A stretch of 36,736 bases of DNA from Cryomorphaceae bacterium (GCA_020832345.1 JAFIEY010000038.1:1-36736), one strand, 5' to 3'. Positions 1-9,695 are shown, numbered from the stretch's first letter. Notes: a model not told the origin generated them from the letters alone. Numbers and translations are program-made.

Positions 1-19
1 TTTTTTGGTGAATTAATAT

Positions 20-71
20 GAGGGAGTAAGGGAGTAAGGGAGTGAGGGGGTGAGGGGGTGAGGGGGTGAGG
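20..71. repeat. G-rich 8-nt tandem repeat
   Basis: Six consecutive 8-nt units run from 22 to 69: two GGGAGTAA, one GGGAGTGA, then three GGGGGTGA, followed by GG. The G runs are regularly spaced, so the plus strand could form a G-quadruplex (inference). The graded change from GGGAGTAA to GGGGGTGA is what slippage-driven expansion would leave. It lies in the noncoding stretch before the first large gene. No function can be assigned. Confidence 0.85.
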
Positions 72-96
72 ATTCGGAAATCCACCAACAATGAAC

Positions 97-130
97 ATTT
101 TGGCAGAAAGGGACTTTTTGGAGCAGACTC
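97..130 (+). repeat. Fragment (right end) of the 142-bp dispersed element
   Basis: These 34 bases match the right-hand end of the element described at 6477-6618, 13009-13149 and 26952-27093, including the shared core TTTTGGCAGAAAGGGA and the terminal GCAGACTC. The sequence to the left does not resemble the rest of the element, so only the end survives. The rest of 1-499 is AT-rich noncoding sequence; apart from the G-rich repeat and the promoter at 459-466 I see nothing else in it. Confidence 0.7.
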
Positions 131-458
131 CGTTTTTAATATCGAATTGTTGTGAGATGGTTGTTTAGTCGATTGAAGTCCGGTGAAGATTATGGCAGTA
201 CACATAGTTTTTTAACACTTTTAACTTTTTAAACCCGTTGGATTATTGCTTTTCATATTAAATATAAAAGTAAGATTATGCTTTAAATATTTATGAGTAA
301 ATGATGAGGTTAACAATTGAGCAGGCAATGGGTTGAGGATATGCTATTTTTAATAAATACGATTAGTTATATTAAAATAACTGCTAATCAATGGCTTTTT
401 AGACTGGTTAACAATGTTAAATATTGCTCGGTTGCTTTGATGATTTAGTTAATAGTGT

Positions 459-466
459 TAACTTTG
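459..466 (+). promoter_or_regulatory. Bacteroidota -7 promoter element
   Basis: TAACTTTG matches the TAnnTTTG consensus of the primary sigma factor in this phylum. A TTG at 437-439 lies 19 nt upstream, within the usual -33 spacing. The site is 33 nt before the ATG at 500, a sensible leader length for the first T9SS cargo gene. Confidence 0.6.
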
Positions 467-499
467 CGTTTCAAAAAAATAAGTTTTTAAAAATTATTC

Positions 500-3400
500 A
501 TGATGAAACGAATATTGATACTCCAACAAAAAAACTGGCTGAGAAACACCTTATCCTGCATCGCATTTTTGGCGGGTGGTATGTTGTTTGGCCAGACGAA
601 CATTGCACCTCAGGCTACAGTAACCGGAAGCGATTGTCGAACCGGGCTTTGTTCCGATATTAACAACTTAAACTTTGGGACTTGTGGGTCGCAATTGATG
701 TGGATCAGTACCTCAAATCCTCCAAGTCCAACTCCGGGGGTGGATTGGATTCAGTGGGATTTCCCCGGCCCCGTTTCTTTTGATGAATTGATTATTCACC
801 ACGGAAACGACGATAGACGGGTGCTAACCGGGGCTGATATTCAGTACTGGGATGGTTCAACATGGGTGCATCACCACACCTTTTCCGGTTTGGGGATGAA
901 TTGTATCAACTCAGCGCAGTTTCCCCGTTTAACTGCCCAAACTTTCCGAATCACTACTTTCCAAATGACGGGAACTGGACAAACCTCGAATCCCAATTTT
1001 AGGGAGATTGAAATCATCCAGGCATCCACTTCAGAGAATGATGCAGGTGTTTCCCAGATTATTTCCCCACAAGCATTTTGTCCAGGCAATGAGGATGTTG
1101 TTGTCAGAGTGACCAACTTCGGCACCAATCAAATTGACTCAGTTTACCTCGATTGGACTTTTAATGGAACACCACAACCCGGACAATGGGTTTCTACTTT
1201 GCTGGATACCTTTGGCGGTATTGGATCTCCACATACGGATGTAAACCTCGGCTCTTTTACATTTGCAGCCAATACGACCTACGATATTGTAGCCTGGACT
1301 TCCATGCCCAACAATGTTGCGGATACCGTAAACGCCAATGATACCCTGAGTGTAACCGTTTCTCCTGCGATAAGTGGAACTTATACCATCAACGATGCGC
1401 AGCCAACCGGCGGTTCCAATTTCAATTCATTTAATGACTTTGCGAATTTCCTCGATGCAAACGGTGTTTGTGGCCCGGTGATAGCCAATGTGGTGTCCAA
1501 TTCAGGACCATATAACGAACAAGTGGAGTTTGAGGATATTGTTGGCGTTAGTAGTGTCAATACAATTACCATAAACGGGAATGGAAACACTTTACAGCAT
1601 TCCGCATCTGGTACAGGTGACCGAACAACACTTACTTTTAATGGTGCGCAATATATTACTGTTGATAGTTTGAAAATTGAAGCCAATGGTTCTTCGCATG
1701 GCTGGGTGACACACATAACCGGAGGTTCTGAGCATATTACCATCAGGAAATGCTCAATCCTTGCGAGCACCACCATAACCTCCACAACCTCTGCTGGAAT
1801 CGTGACAAGTGGCTCCAATACAAGTGCGATAACCTACGGTGATAATGGAAGTTATCTAACCATTGAAGACAATTACTTTGAAGGCGGATATTATTCTGTC
1901 ACCCTAAACGGGATGGGTTCAAACAACAATTCTCCCGGAAATAAGGTGATAAATAATGTCATGCTTGATAATAGATATTACGGTATCTACGCCAGGGCAC
2001 AGGAGGATTTAGAAATTATTGGAAATGATATCAGTCGCCCGGATAGGGACAACAGTACAATTTTCTACGCCATGACCTTGCGGAACGGAATGGCCAATGC
2101 AAAGGTGATGAATAACCGCATCCACAATACCCACGGAAATAATACAAGTACCTCTACCTTTTACGGTATTGATATTAGGACCAATACGACTTCTATGGGG
2201 CCAAATGATCAGCTTGTGGTGGCCAATAACTTACTCTATGATTTAAACGCAAGAGGTTTGTTGTACGCCATTTACATGTCGAATAACAATTATGTAAATG
2301 TTTTGCACAACACCATACAAATCGACGAGCCAACGCTTGGGGTTTCCGGTAATACGCGGATGTTCTACCAAACGAGTAACGCCAATGATTGTCAATTTAA
2401 AAACAACATTTTATATTTAAATCGGGGTACCAGCGGAACTGAACATTTGGTGTATGTCAATACAGCTACTTCAGATATAGATATTGACAACAATGTTTAT
2501 CACGCGGAGAGCCTAAATGATCCCAATGTTCACCTTGGGTATTACAGTGGAAATCAATCTACTTTTACCGCTTGGCAATCGGCTAATAATTCAGCTTATG
2601 ACCAAAATGGTCTTGAGTTTAATCCGGCATTTATTGGGGGAATGGGAACAGATTTCCTGCGCCCATCAGCTGCACCGCTTAACTTTTTAGGAGCAAATGT
2701 TCAATCCTTGGTACCTACAGATATTGAAGGTTTTCCACGTCCTGCAGCACCTGACCCCGGGGCATACCAGTTTGAACCCCCGCAAGGTGTTGATATGGCC
2801 GTAATGAATTTCTTGTCCCCAGCGCAATCCTGTGGAGACTCCGCAGAAGTTGTCGTTGAAGTGGTGAATCTGGGTACAGATACTACGGAAACTATATGGT
2901 TGGAATGGGAAGTGAATAGTACTGCACAGCCGCCCATTTCCGTTACCGATTCGTTTTATGCGGGTAATGTCGTAAGTGTTAGTTTGGGCTGGTTTCCTAT
3001 AACGCCCGGTCAAGATTACGATATTGAAGTTGTCATCGACAGTGTTTCGCCGGGGCCTGATATCGATTTGGCCAACAATTCATTGGAATTACTGGGATAT
3101 CGTCAAGGGTTGTCCGGCACTGTTACCGTAAATCAGCTTGCCGTTCCATCCGCTACCAACTTCTCATCATTTTCAGAATTATTTGATAATTTGAATAATT
3201 ACGGTGTTTGTGGGCCTCTCATTGTTGATGTGGTGGCTGGCACAGGGCTCTACAATGAACAAGTTGAAGCTTTTGCCATTTCTGGTGCTAGCAGTGTAAA
3301 CACAATTACCATTAACGGAAATGGAAATACGCTTTCATATAGCGCGTCAGGTACCGGGGATAGAACGACCGTATCCCTGATGGGGGCATCTCATATCACT

Positions 3401-6355
3401 TTTGACAATTTAGTGATTGAGGCCAATGGCGCTACTTATGGATGGGTAATGCATTTAACCGCAGGTGCTGAGCACATCACAGTGAAGAATTGTTCCATCA
3501 TGGCGAGTACAACCATCACCGGAACTTTTTCTGCGGGTATTGTGTCAAGTGGCTCAAATACGAGTGCAATTACCTACGGTGATAATGCGAGTTATTGTAC
3601 TTTTGAGAACAATTATTTTGAAGGAGGTTATTATGCAATTACGCTAAATGGAATTGGCTCCAATAATAATTCTCCCGGAAATAAGGTGCTGAACAATACC
3701 ATGGTGGATCAGCGGTATTACGGGATGTACCTGCGTGCACAAGAGGATATTGAAGTATTTGGTAACGATATTAGTCGCCCGAATCGCGATAACAGTGCGA
3801 TCCTTTATGCACTTACTGCCAGAAATGGAATGCCCGGGGGTAAAATCATGAACAATCGCATTCACAATACCCACGGAAATTTACCCACGAATACTTCAAC
3901 CATTTACTGCATGGATTTCCGAACCAATTCAACCTCCATGAACGCCAGTAATCCTTTGATTGTTGCCAATAATCAAATTTATGACGTACAAGGTCAAGGG
4001 CTTTTATACGGTATATATACATCCAATTCTCAGCACACTAAGTTTTACCACAACACCATCGTTGTAGATGAGCCAAGTGTAACAGGTTCGGGTGCCACAA
4101 GAATGTTTTATACAACTTCTACGGCTACCGGACAGGAGTTTAAAAATAATATCATTTACATGGAAAGGGGCAATTCCGGAGCTCAACACATGGTTTGGGT
4201 AAACACCGCTACCTCCGCTGTAGAAATTGACAACAATGTATATTTTGCACCTGACTTGAGTAGTTCACATGTAAATTTTGGTCGATATAGTACTGATTTT
4301 GCAGATTTAACAGATTGGCAAACGGCCAACAATAATGCATACGATCAGAATGCTGTGGAACTTGATCCGACCTTCATTGGCGGAATGGTGTCCGATCGCT
4401 ATCGTCCAGGAGCCGGAGCTATAAAAAGCATAGGTGCCAATGTCCAGTCGTTGGTGCCGGTTGATTACGACAGTGTGCCACGACCAACCGATCCTGACCC
4501 CGGTGCGTATGAGTTTACCCCCTTGCCTTGTACAGGTATTTCAGATTTCACCATTGATTCACTTTATCCCGGTGGCGCAGTGGTGAGCTGGGTAAGTCCA
4601 AATATTACCGAATGGCAGGTAGAATGGGATAGTTGCGGTTTTCAACCTGGTTCGCAAATGGGTAATCTCGACCCCAGTGTAAATACCAATCAGGGATATT
4701 CGCTCGATAGTTTGCCCATGGGTGAATGTATTTGTGTGTTTGTCCGTGAAGCTTGCCCCCAAGGCGGTTATGGCCCTTGGAGTGACCCCATTGAAATTTG
4801 TGTACCCATTGAAGATGACGCCGAAATGGTCAGCTTGATTTCACCAGATGATATGCAGTGTGGTGACAGTATCATGGATGTCATTGTCGAAATCCGAAAT
4901 AACGGTTATAACCCCATTACTTCACTTCCTATATCGGTAGATTTTTCCGGTGATATTGTCGATAACATCACGTTTACTTACACTGGGAATTTACTGGAAA
5001 ATGAAGTGGATACAGTAAATGTGGGAAGTATTAATAGTTATGATGGCGGATATGTTAATGTCGTAGCCAGTGTGAATTTACCGGGCGATCAATTACTGAC
5101 CAACGATACCGTGCGCATAGATTCAATGCTTATTTTGCCGTATGCCCCGAAGGTAGAGGACGCCTTTATTTGTCCGGGTGACGACAGTGTAACGTTCCAC
5201 GCTTTTGACTTTCCGGGCGGTAATTACAACTGGTTTGATGTACCCACAGGTGGCTCGCCTATTTACACGGGTAGTAGTTTAACCACCACTTCAGTTGGTC
5301 CGCCTACCGTGTATGTTGAGTACCTTGATTTAGAGGATTCTTTGGAAACCACTTTTATGGCCGGTAATGGGCAGAATGGTAACATGGTGGATTTTGAGAT
5401 AAAGAATACATTGAATATCTATGCTTTTGATATGTTGCCAAGTTCTTCAAGCACCACTGCCGGTTTTGAAATTTACTATAAGGTCGGCTCCTATCAAGGG
5501 GCTGAAACAGATGCTACGGTTTGGACATTGTTAGAATCGTTTACCAATAGAAACGTAACCATAGATGTTCCGCATCGGTTGACTTTGACGACGCCAATAC
5601 AGTTGAATGCCAACACGACATATTCCTTCTATCTAACGCGAACTGATGCATCTGTTCGTTATACCAGCACATCCAATGAGTATGGCATTTATGCATCAAA
5701 CGCGGATATGGATATTTTGGAGGGTGTTGGAAAGTCATATCCATTTGGCTCAACATTTAGACCGAGGATGTGGAACGGGAAGGTGATTTACGGAAGTGAA
5801 GCTTGCTCAGATGAGCGTGTGGAGGTGACCCCAACGATTGCAGATTCTTTAAAACTCGACTTCGATTGGGATACCCAAAGTCATACCGTAAACTTCACAT
5901 TTACCGGTTCTGGTCAGGTAGGTGACGTAGAATGGATATTTGCAGATACGCTGGGAACAGCCTTGGGCGATACTGTAAGTTTCCAATTCCCCGAAACAGA
6001 TAGTTTTCAAGTATGTGTAGTGGGCACAAATGGCTGTGTGATTGATACATTTTGTCAATATGTTTGGGCCGAAAACATTGGGCTTGAAGACCACGGTTTG
6101 GCCGGTAGTCTGCGATTATTCCCCAATCCTTCGCAAGGGGCTTTTGAACTCAGTTTTAATCAGCCTTATATCAGCGATGTTACCATAAGACTTTTGGACT
6201 TAAATGGAAAAATGTTGTGGACAGAGCATCGAAATCAACATGAAGGCATGTATCGCCAGAATTTTGATAGAGGTGATTTGGCTGCGGGTATTTATATGCT
6301 GCAAATCCACAATAGAGATGGGATGATTGTTAGAAGGGTTGTCATCAATAAATAA
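500..6355 (+). CDS. T9SS-sorted giant surface protein with duplicated beta-helix modules
   Basis: This 1951-aa exported protein begins with a hydrophobic signal peptide (about residues 14-31, ending near LFGQ). ATG at 503 is an equally possible start. Domains seen by eye: a discoidin/F5-8C-like region (about 35-175); two long tandem modules (178-763 and 764-1343), each a CARDB-like beta-sandwich followed by an Asn/Gly-rich right-handed beta-helix and ending PDPGAYxF; an FN3-like domain (1344-1435); CARDB-like (1439-1545); Ig-like (1549-1610); a domain resembling the N-terminal domain of the next gene's product (1611-1765); PKD-like (1783-1858); and a T9SS type A sorting domain (1870-1951) starting LRLFPNPSQG. 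The family context suggests a secreted or surface-anchored adhesin or glycan-binding protein. No catalytic site is evident. The gene has its own promoter and terminator. Confidence 0.9.
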   Translation: MMKRILILQQKNWLRNTLSCIAFLAGGMLFGQTNIAPQATVTGSDCRTGLCSDINNLNFGTCGSQLMWISTSNPPSPTPGVDWIQWDFPGPVSFDELIIHHGNDDRRVLTGADIQYWDGSTWVHHHTFSGLGMNCINSAQFPRLTAQTFRITTFQMTGTGQTSNPNFREIEIIQASTSENDAGVSQIISPQAFCPGNEDVVVRVTNFGTNQIDSVYLDWTFNGTPQPGQWVSTLLDTFGGIGSPHTDVNLGSFTFAANTTYDIVAWTSMPNNVADTVNANDTLSVTVSPAISGTYTINDAQPTGGSNFNSFNDFANFLDANGVCGPVIANVVSNSGPYNEQVEFEDIVGVSSVNTITINGNGNTLQHSASGTGDRTTLTFNGAQYITVDSLKIEANGSSHGWVTHITGGSEHITIRKCSILASTTITSTTSAGIVTSGSNTSAITYGDNGSYLTIEDNYFEGGYYSVTLNGMGSNNNSPGNKVINNVMLDNRYYGIYARAQEDLEIIGNDISRPDRDNSTIFYAMTLRNGMANAKVMNNRIHNTHGNNTSTSTFYGIDIRTNTTSMGPNDQLVVANNLLYDLNARGLLYAIYMSNNNYVNVLHNTIQIDEPTLGVSGNTRMFYQTSNANDCQFKNNILYLNRGTSGTEHLVYVNTATSDIDIDNNVYHAESLNDPNVHLGYYSGNQSTFTAWQSANNSAYDQNGLEFNPAFIGGMGTDFLRPSAAPLNFLGANVQSLVPTDIEGFPRPAAPDPGAYQFEPPQGVDMAVMNFLSPAQSCGDSAEVVVEVVNLGTDTTETIWLEWEVNSTAQPPISVTDSFYAGNVVSVSLGWFPITPGQDYDIEVVIDSVSPGPDIDLANNSLELLGYRQGLSGTVTVNQLAVPSATNFSSFSELFDNLNNYGVCGPLIVDVVAGTGLYNEQVEAFAISGASSVNTITINGNGNTLSYSASGTGDRTTVSLMGASHITFDNLVIEANGATYGWVMHLTAGAEHITVKNCSIMASTTITGTFSAGIVSSGSNTSAITYGDNASYCTFENNYFEGGYYAITLNGIGSNNNSPGNKVLNNTMVDQRYYGMYLRAQEDIEVFGNDISRPNRDNSAILYALTARNGMPGGKIMNNRIHNTHGNLPTNTSTIYCMDFRTNSTSMNASNPLIVANNQIYDVQGQGLLYGIYTSNSQHTKFYHNTIVVDEPSVTGSGATRMFYTTSTATGQEFKNNIIYMERGNSGAQHMVWVNTATSAVEIDNNVYFAPDLSSSHVNFGRYSTDFADLTDWQTANNNAYDQNAVELDPTFIGGMVSDRYRPGAGAIKSIGANVQSLVPVDYDSVPRPTDPDPGAYEFTPLPCTGISDFTIDSLYPGGAVVSWVSPNITEWQVEWDSCGFQPGSQMGNLDPSVNTNQGYSLDSLPMGECICVFVREACPQGGYGPWSDPIEICVPIEDDAEMVSLISPDDMQCGDSIMDVIVEIRNNGYNPITSLPISVDFSGDIVDNITFTYTGNLLENEVDTVNVGSINSYDGGYVNVVASVNLPGDQLLTNDTVRIDSMLILPYAPKVEDAFICPGDDSVTFHAFDFPGGNYNWFDVPTGGSPIYTGSSLTTTSVGPPTVYVEYLDLEDSLETTFMAGNGQNGNMVDFEIKNTLNIYAFDMLPSSSSTTAGFEIYYKVGSYQGAETDATVWTLLESFTNRNVTIDVPHRLTLTTPIQLNANTTYSFYLTRTDASVRYTSTSNEYGIYASNADMDILEGVGKSYPFGSTFRPRMWNGKVIYGSEACSDERVEVTPTIADSLKLDFDWDTQSHTVNFTFTGSGQVGDVEWIFADTLGTALGDTVSFQFPETDSFQVCVVGTNGCVIDTFCQYVWAENIGLEDHGLAGSLRLFPNPSQGAFELSFNQPYISDVTIRLLDLNGKMLWTEHRNQHEGMYRQNFDRGDLAAGIYMLQIHNRDGMIVRRVVINK

Positions 6356-6370
6356 TCCTTGCACTTTATT

Positions 6371-6409
6371 AACCAAAAAGCCCGTATGATGAATACGGGC
6401 TTTTTGGTT
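6371..6409 (+). terminator. Strong rho-independent terminator
   Basis: A perfect 17-bp stem (6371-6387 paired with 6393-6409) with a 5-nt loop GATGA and a T-rich 3' arm begins 16 nt after the stop codon of the first T9SS gene. The A-rich left arm means it could also work on the opposite strand. A related hairpin follows the next T9SS gene, with a compensatory base-pair difference. Confidence 0.9.
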
Positions 6410-6476
6410 TTATGAAACTATAAACTGTGTTTTTCTCAGGAAGATACCATCGCGGGGTGGTTTGAAAATAATTATA
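6375..6476 (+). repeat. Duplicated terminator cassette, copy 1
   Basis: The terminator and the roughly 66 nt after it are nearly repeated at 9602-9695. The best conserved part contains TCAGGAAGATACCATCG, a run of G, GGTGGTTTGAAAATAATTATA. This copy has 8 extra nt just after the hairpin. The 142-bp dispersed element begins at the next base, 6477. Confidence 0.85.
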
Positions 6477-6618
6477 GAGCCACTCCAAAAAGGATGATTA
6501 TAATCAAAATCAACGCGGAGGGGATTTTTTAAACTGGAGCTAACTATCTGTTGGTAAGGATTTAAAGAACTATCGACAAGGATGGTTTTGGCAGAAAGGG
6601 ACACTTTGGAGAGGACTC
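6477..6618 (+). repeat. 142-bp MITE-like element, copy B
   Basis: This 142-nt copy of a dispersed element has imperfect terminal inverted repeats: GAGCCACTCCAAAAAGG at the left, and GAGTCCTCTCCAAAGTGT as the reverse complement of the right end. It shares the blocks AAAAAGGATG, AATCAAAATC, GGAGGGGATTTTT and TTTTGGCAGAAAGGGA with the other copies. No target duplication is visible here. The rest of the 6356-7005 gap (about 6619-6970) is AT-rich with no recognisable feature. Confidence 0.75.
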
Positions 6619-6973
6619 AACAGATGTTCAAGAGGTCGCTGAGCTCAGTTGCTCACAACTTTATTATTTTTCAAGAAGTTTAAATTTGGGGCTGGCGGGT
6701 TCTTGTCGAAGACTAGGAATTTTTGAGTTTTTATATAGGTACTGTGTTTTACGGAAAGGAGGGAGCAACTCTGTGTTAATAACTCCCATTATCTTACTAA
6801 AAAAGACTAAACTTTAACAAATTATTTTAATAGCATTATACTTAACATCAAGATTATGTAATTATCTCATAGTCAAAGATATTTCCATAAAAAACAAACA
6901 ATTAACTATTTGCAATGTTAACCATATAAATTTAAAAAACTGAAAATCAAGTTTTTAATTAAAAAATTTTAGT

Positions 6974-6981
6974 TATATTTG
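6974..6981 (+). promoter_or_regulatory. Bacteroidota -7 promoter element
   Basis: TATATTTG is an exact TAnnTTTG match 24 nt upstream of the ATG at 7006. There is no clear TTG at the -33 position, only a T-rich stretch. It probably drives the 854-aa T9SS cargo gene. Confidence 0.6.
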
Positions 6982-7005
6982 TAGTCTAATAATTCAAACT
7001 TTATT

Positions 7006-9570
7006 ATGATGAAAAATTATTTTCCTCCCATTAAAAAGCATTTAATTTTCACATCAGTGATGATCAGCTTTTTATTTCCCCAATTGTTGAGGGGACAAAT
7101 TGTTGTTTCCACCATAAGTGGAACCAATTACACAGGTGCCAATGGTGTAAGTAATGATGCTGCGGTAACATTTGTTGTGGAAAACACCACAAATGACCCT
7201 TTTTTACTCACAGATTTGGAGGCTTTTTGGCAAACGGTAAACAACAACACCCTCGTAGAGCTTTGGGTGACAACAACATCCCTTTCCGGGCCGGCAGCCA
7301 TTTCTGCGCCAGTGTGGACAAGTATTGCCACGGGAGGGCCTATCGCGGTTCCATCTAACGGATATTATCCGACTTTGTCAAATATCAATTATACCATCGC
7401 GCCAAACACAACGTATCGGTTTGCCCTGCGGTCTTCTATCGGAATTCGATATAGTGGAGCTGCCGGCCCACCTACACCCAGTACTTTTTCTTCGGCTGGG
7501 ATTTTGCTTCACTCTGGTGATTATCAAATCAATAGTCTGAATATAGGGTATGGTGGTTCCTTCACCAATCCATCAAACACGCCTAGATGGTTTACCGGCG
7601 CTATTAGTTTAATTCCGATGACCATTAGTGAGGATATAGCCCTTACAGGTGGTGAATTAAAGCGAGGCGATTGCTTGTCAAATAATGACACCATTGAATT
7701 TACCATTACGAATACCATTGGTTCTACAGTTAATTTGGCAGTTGACTCCGTGACAGTTCATTGGGATATTACCGGGCCTGTAAACTCCTCGGGAACGATG
7801 GTTTTTAATACCGACACCTTACCTTTAAGTCAATCCCAAACCAAAATAGCATTGGGTGTTGATCTTTCGGTTCCGGGAATTTATGAACTCAATGCATATA
7901 TTGATTCTAGTGGTTACAACCAAATTTTGGTCAATGATACACTTACCCCATTTTTTATTGAGGTTAGAGAGGTGATTTCTGTAAGTCCGGCATCAGATAC
8001 AATTTTTAATAACCAAGATTCTGTTGAAATTAGTGTTGTTTCTCCATTTATGCCCGGTGGTGACTTTTTTATCACCGAAATTTGCCACTTTAAAACGACA
8101 AATGGCGCACCTACTTCAGGCTGGCCGGCATACCTTATTGCAGATGATTATATAGAGATTACCGGCGTGCCAAACTCAGATTTAGAAGGATATACCTTAG
8201 AGCAATGGAATGCAACTTCATTGCTGAGTACTTATACTTTTCCTCCAGGTACTATCATGAGTCCTGATGGTACAGCTATAATTGCCGTAGGTCAAATGGG
8301 GTCTAGCGTTGAAAGTCCGGCCAACTTTTATTACCACGGTAATGGAACCTATACAGGGACTTTTGGCTCAACGACCACCGCAGGCAGAATCATAAAAAAT
8401 CCCAATGGTGTTATAATCGATGCGGTGGTGTATGGAAGTATGAGTTTTCCTGCCGCCTCCGGTGTAACACCAGCTGACTGGTCGGGAACAACCCCTGCTG
8501 TTTCAAGTGCTGGAAACAAACTTAGGGGTGCTTATACCAAAGATGCAACCAATTGGGTAAATGCAGGTTCGGCAGGGATTGGCACTGGACAAACCCCTAA
8601 TCAAGTGAACCTTAATGTTGTGGTGCCTACCCCAAGTGGTGTCTCTGGCCTTACTTGGTCTATTAATGGAGTCGTTTTTGACACCATCCCTGAAACCTTT
8701 GCAGGGCCATTTAGTGCACCTGGTCATTTTTGGGCAGTGGCAACCTACATCTCTCCGTGTGGCATTCTAAAAGACTCTATTTTAATTGTTGTGGATTTTC
8801 CATACTGTGCAGATGCTGATAGTATTGAAATTGTGGACAATCGATGTGATGAGATTGATTTGGCTTGGACGTCAGGATCTTTGTTGGTTGGCTCCAAGAT
8901 TGAGTATGGCCAGACAGGCTTTTCTCAAGGTACCGGCACGATGGTAATTGGTGTGTCGTCGCCACATACACTTTCGGGCTTAGCCGTAGGGACTGGCTAT
9001 GATGTTTATGTGTATGACTCTTGTTCAGACGGAAACGTTTCTGCTGGCACGCTATTTTCCTTTACAACCGATGATTCACTCGTTGCAGGAACCATCAACT
9101 ACATGGATGATAGCGTGGGTGGATTTACCTTTACCACAAATGCCGACCCCGGCACATTGGTCACTTGGCATTTTGGTGACGGTAATACTGGTGTAGGTGA
9201 CTCGGTGTTTCATCAGTATCCTTTCGGTGGAAATTATAATGTTATGATGATAGTTTCCAATAGCTGTGGAGCCGATACTGCATATTTGACCGTCACTTTT
9301 GTAAGTGTTGATCGGTTTGGATTAGAGAATCTTAAGGTTTATCCCAATCCCGGAAATGGCCAGCTTATTGTTGACGGTATTCTCAGCACATCAGAATCCG
9401 TGTATATGGAGTGCTATGATGTAAATGGGCGAAACTTGTTTGTCCGAAAAATTGATCAGGGCAAACAAAAAGTCGAACTGGATCTTAGCCACCTAAGTAA
9501 TGGAACTTATTATTTGAGAGTTTATACTGAGGGACAATATGTTGTAAAGCCACTAATTATCATTAAGTAG
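7006..9570 (+). CDS. T9SS-sorted secreted protein with lamin-tail-like domain
   Basis: This 854-aa exported protein has an N-terminal signal peptide (cleavage probably near LLRGQ, residue 31). ATG at 7009 is an alternative start. Domains inferred by eye: an N-terminal beta-sandwich (31-205) similar in pattern to residues 1611-1765 of the preceding gene's product (both contain NTTY followed by F-x-L-R/T); CARDB-like (210-320); a lamin-tail-like domain (about 351-525) with FITEICHF, YIEITG and IIDAVVYGS strands; Ig-like (530-600); FN3-like (602-695); PKD-like (700-775, core WHFGDGN); and a T9SS type A sorting domain from 776 (LKVYPNPGNG) to the end. Lamin-tail domains in bacteria occur mainly in secreted nucleases and surface proteins, but no nuclease motif is present. 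It is probably structural or adhesive. Confidence 0.88.
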   Translation: MMKNYFPPIKKHLIFTSVMISFLFPQLLRGQIVVSTISGTNYTGANGVSNDAAVTFVVENTTNDPFLLTDLEAFWQTVNNNTLVELWVTTTSLSGPAAISAPVWTSIATGGPIAVPSNGYYPTLSNINYTIAPNTTYRFALRSSIGIRYSGAAGPPTPSTFSSAGILLHSGDYQINSLNIGYGGSFTNPSNTPRWFTGAISLIPMTISEDIALTGGELKRGDCLSNNDTIEFTITNTIGSTVNLAVDSVTVHWDITGPVNSSGTMVFNTDTLPLSQSQTKIALGVDLSVPGIYELNAYIDSSGYNQILVNDTLTPFFIEVREVISVSPASDTIFNNQDSVEISVVSPFMPGGDFFITEICHFKTTNGAPTSGWPAYLIADDYIEITGVPNSDLEGYTLEQWNATSLLSTYTFPPGTIMSPDGTAIIAVGQMGSSVESPANFYYHGNGTYTGTFGSTTTAGRIIKNPNGVIIDAVVYGSMSFPAASGVTPADWSGTTPAVSSAGNKLRGAYTKDATNWVNAGSAGIGTGQTPNQVNLNVVVPTPSGVSGLTWSINGVVFDTIPETFAGPFSAPGHFWAVATYISPCGILKDSILIVVDFPYCADADSIEIVDNRCDEIDLAWTSGSLLVGSKIEYGQTGFSQGTGTMVIGVSSPHTLSGLAVGTGYDVYVYDSCSDGNVSAGTLFSFTTDDSLVAGTINYMDDSVGGFTFTTNADPGTLVTWHFGDGNTGVGDSVFHQYPFGGNYNVMMIVSNSCGADTAYLTVTFVSVDRFGLENLKVYPNPGNGQLIVDGILSTSESVYMECYDVNGRNLFVRKIDQGKQKVELDLSHLSNGTYYLRVYTEGQYVVKPLIIIK

Positions 9571-9601
9571 CTTTTGCAAGAAAACCTCAAATTGATACCA
9601 T

Positions 9602-9632
9602 AAAAAGCCCGTGTGATGAGCACGGGCTTTTT
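9602..9632 (+). terminator. Rho-independent terminator
   Basis: A perfect 12-bp stem (9602-9613 paired with 9621-9632) with a 7-nt loop and a T-run 3' arm starts 32 nt after the stop of the 854-aa T9SS gene. It also lies between convergent genes. Compared with the hairpin at 6371-6409, an A-T pair near the loop is replaced by G-C, so pairing is preserved. Confidence 0.88.
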
Positions 9633-9695
9633 GAAACTATAAACTAATTTTTTCTCAGGAAGATACCATCGGGGGGTGGTTTGAAAATAATTATA
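9602..9695 (+). repeat. Duplicated terminator cassette, copy 2
   Basis: This is the second copy of the cassette at 6375-6476, 8 nt shorter because of a deletion after the hairpin. Its last bases include the stop codon and final codon of the convergent UbiA-like gene (stop at 9691-9693), so the 3' end of that gene lies inside the repeat. Confidence 0.85.

Noticed and set aside
424-663. A 79-codon frame overlapping the start of the first T9SS gene.
   Set aside because: It overlaps the signal peptide coding region in another frame and has no recognisable features.
6410-6604. A 64-codon open frame on the minus strand covering the repeats after the first T9SS gene.
   Set aside because: It spans two noncoding repeats and the equivalent frames in copies C and D carry stop codons, so it is not a conserved protein.
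6477-6618. Insertion of copy B into the duplicated cassette with a target duplication.
   Set aside because: The left flank AATTATA is not repeated on the right (AACAGATG), so a clean insertion cannot be shown.
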